A DNA stretch of 20,787 nucleotides, taken from NCBI GenBank assembly GCA_031835245.1, contig JAVKOQ010000660.1:1-20787 (forward strand), in the 5' to 3' direction. This document shows, one piece after another, positions 18,689 to 20,787 of this stretch. The notes beneath the pieces are model-generated. The model searched no databases, had not been told where the DNA came from, and saw only the letters and a program-made list of their open reading frames with translations. The position numbers were made by a program, and so were the translations under genes. Source of the DNA: Balamuthia mandrillaris. Taxonomy: Eukaryota; Discosea; Longamoebia; Balamuthiidae. The stretch's first letter is position 1; every line of letters begins with the position of its first letter.

Positions 18689-20787
18689 TCCTTTCTTAAC
18701 ACGATCTTGTTTCTACCACAATAGTATAAGGAAAATAATGGTGACGCCAAAGAGCATCTCCTTCTCACTGGGCGATTTGGAGCCTGTGTTTGGCATTTTG
18801 GCGGTTTACAGCATGACCAACAAGCGCAGAATATCCGAGAATTACTACTTCAACGTCAATTCCTCCGAATCAAACGGGCTCATTGCTGAACATAATGAAG
18901 TGACGTCCATGAATTCGAAGTTGTCTTGTTGGTTTGAAGCTGTACTAATATCACTATATTACAAAAGGATGCTGTGAAAGGACCAATTGCCAAGAGCGCC
19001 ATCTTCTCCATATCATGCCCCTCTGAAGATTGCTATCTTGTTCTACGCATAGAGAAGGTGCTACAGGGCGAAATTGAAGCTTGCACAGAGCCTTACATTA
19101 AATATGAAACGGTATGCTCAGTACTTCCTGTCTTCACTCGTTTACACTGGAAAAAAACTTAACATTTTACGCTCATCAGTTGAAAGATAAAGACAAGGAA
19201 AGGCTTGAAGCTCAGGCTAAAGACGCATGCAAGCGATTGGGCAGCTTCCGACAGCCGATGGCTTGGAGTATCATTCCTCTTTTCAATGAGGACGGAGAGC
19301 TTCAAGTTGGCAAAAGCACCACATTCTCTCCGATTTATAGGCAAAAGAGCGATGTTAGCGATAGCAACTTCTTGGCAAGTTGGAAAGAGCAGTCCAAGGC
19401 AAATTCTCCCTCCCTCCCTTCTCTCTTTCTCTCTCTCTCTCTCTGCATTTTTGCTAGTCAACACTAGAACTCATAGTTTATACAGTCGACAGGCTCTAAG
19501 CGCATGAAAGTAATGCCTGGTTCGTGTGTAGTAGACGTTGTAGAGGTCGGATTTGTGAAAGAAGTTGAAAAAGAGGAGGATGCAAAGGAGGAGGGCAAGG
19601 AAGAGGAAACTACAGAAGACGTTGTGGTTGATTATTCATCCAACCTACAAGGCAAACTCAACCCATCTCTAATTCCGCTGAAACCCGAGAACTCAAGTGA
19701 AGACGAAGTAAGCCTTCCTGTCTATTTTTTATTTTATTCCTTTCCCTAACCTCCCGGTGCTCGTTTACCCTCTGTGAATGCAGGATGTAATACTAGAAAT
19801 ACAAGAATTTCCTCTGACCCCGTGGCTTGCTCCTCGCACTACTTTTGTAAACAACCTTTACATTTATCCAGAGTGTGCCAATCTCAATGCTCGTAATATC
19901 GCCATCCGCGTACAATTGCTCGACATGGATTCTGACCCCGAAAACGACAGCATTGCTTTGAAGGTACCCGTTCAACTCATATATCTGTCTTTCATTAGAA
20001 GCTAAACTTATATATCATAATTGTACAGGCCATCTATGCTCATGGTGATTCTGGCATGCCCCAGCGTGGAGTAGGTTTGCAGCAGGACATGTGGAGCTCT
20101 ATCAACTACCACAACAAAAATCCTGTCTATTACGATGAGTTTAAAGTGCAGCTGCCAGCTACTCTGACTGGTTCACATCATTTACTCTTTTCGTTCTACC
20201 ATGTCAGTTGCCAGCCCACAAAGAGCAAAGACCAACCCATCGAGGTATCTCTTCTTCTCCTCTTCCACCTCCTCCCTGGTAGCAAGCTAATTTTTCTATT
20301 ACTATTGCAGAAAAAGATTGTTGGATATGCTTTTCTGCCTTTGTATACGCAGGACAAGTAAGTCCCATTTCTCACCTTTGTATCCTAGCGATGCACTAAC
20401 GTGCTCTATCTCCACTAACAATAAAGATTTGTCGGCAAGGAACACGCACTTCCAGTTGCTCTGAACCTGACCCCTGGTTACTTAACTCCAGAGGTGCAAG
20501 ATGAATTAAAATGGATTGACAACAGAAAGACTCTTTTCAAGTTCCGCCTGAAGCTGGTATCGTCTTTGTACACCCAAGATGTCAAGCTTAACAAATTCTT
20601 TGCCCAACTGGACAATCTCTCCTCTACCAAAAAAGGAGACACTACCTTGGCTCAGGTATCAAAAAGCATTGTTGTTAAAGAATTCCTTGTTGTAATGCTA
20701 AACTTTTGTTATCCCGTTTCGCAGGCTGTTACCGCGCTGAGCAAAGTCCATCCTTTCAAGATCATCCAGTTTTTGCCCATTGTATTC
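17140..20787 (+). CDS. DOCK: DOCK-family Rho GTPase exchange factor, DOCK-C/zizimin-like (3' partial)
   Basis: The first 14 exons give 791 residues and run off the window: 17140-17316, 17372-17536, 17621-17822, 18209-18426, 18503-18618, 18725-18899, 18968-19111, 19180-19398, 19486-19707, 19784-19963, 20029-20244, 20311-20357, 20427-20655, 20725-20787. The N-terminal block ([40 protein letters not shown]) matches DOCK6-11. Later, [20 protein letters not shown] and [14 protein letters not shown] match zizimin/DOCK-C proteins. The DHR-1 C2-like domain, which binds phosphoinositides, starts near 560 ([45 protein letters not shown]). The catalytic DHR-2 would lie beyond the edge. No PH domain is visible where zizimins carry one; a Lys/Glu/Ser-rich stretch sits there instead. 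One intron (19399-19485) appears to be GC-AG. Substrate Rac or Cdc42 cannot be told from this part. Confidence 0.92.
17823..18208 (+). repeat. Large (CTTTCT)n microsatellite intron in the DOCK gene
   Basis: Almost the entire 386-nt intron is homopyrimidine. It starts with several TTTCGTCGTTTC-type interruptions (17847-17882) and then runs as an almost pure CTTTCT hexamer from about 17950 to 18125. The exons on both sides join in phase (AAAG|GCAAG). Confidence 0.92.
18652..18683 (+). repeat. (CT)n microsatellite in a DOCK intron
   Basis: About 32 bp of CT dinucleotides in the intron between exons 5 and 6, upstream of the acceptor ACAATAG. Confidence 0.9.
19399..19485 (+). other. Probable GC-AG intron in the DOCK gene
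   Basis: Exon 8 ends TCCAAG followed by GCAAAT; the acceptor TATACAG joins TCGACAGGC in phase 0. The resulting segment between IYRQ and the next conserved block is 29 residues, exactly as in human DOCK9 as I recall it. A competing GT donor (19379) with the CGACAG acceptor also keeps frame but makes that segment nine residues shorter. Confidence 0.6.

Noticed and set aside
1-20787. CRISPR arrays, intact transposons or viral-type elements
   Set aside because: The repeats are microsatellites without spacers, and no transposase, reverse transcriptase, integrase or capsid-like sequence was seen.

Overview
The window looks like nuclear DNA from a free-living protist, most likely an amoebozoan of the Discosea/Acanthamoeba-Balamuthia kind. 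The evidence is compact genes with many short GT-AG introns (mostly 60-260 nt), branch-point-like CTAAC/CTAAT motifs near acceptors, 200-900 nt intergenic gaps, and conserved signalling genes (a heterotrimeric G-protein beta subunit and a DOCK-family Rac/Cdc42 exchange factor). Introns and gaps are full of CT, CTT and CTTTCT microsatellites. The species call is inference; nothing in the window fixes it. All gene models were spliced by hand, by matching exon phase and aligning to family members recalled from memory.

Layout, left to right: (1) the 3' end of an unrecognised helical protein with a Ser-rich tail (2-1602, +); (2) a PPP4R1-type HEAT-repeat regulator of protein phosphatase 4, 15 exons (2394-6086, +); (3) a small minus-strand relic resembling the end of a protein kinase (about 6136-6421), which carries a 31-bp near-copy of a PPP4R1 intron segment; (4) a TFIIIC small subunit, GTF3C6-like (6733-7280, +), convergent with (5) a FAM133-like basic nuclear protein (7623-8582, -), which is divergent from (6) a WWE-BRCT protein with a duplicated beta-rich C-terminal domain (8940-11258, +); (7) a SAM protein with a partial NECAP-type PH-like segment and an unassigned C-terminal domain (11475-13779, +); (8) G-protein beta subunit (14603-16284, +); (9) the first 791 residues of a DOCK-C/zizimin-related exchange factor, running off the right edge (17140-20787, +).

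Functionally the window mixes nuclear genes (TFIIIC, FAM133, a putative ADP-ribose reader) with signalling genes (PP4 regulator, G-beta, DOCK, SAM/PH-like adaptor). G-beta and DOCK act in the same chemotaxis pathway in other amoebae, but adjacency here proves no co-regulation. The most novel items are the WWE-BRCT-twin-repeat protein and the SAM/NECAP-like hybrid, which are neighbours on the same strand with only 216 bp between them. I see no tRNA, rRNA, CRISPR array or intact transposon.
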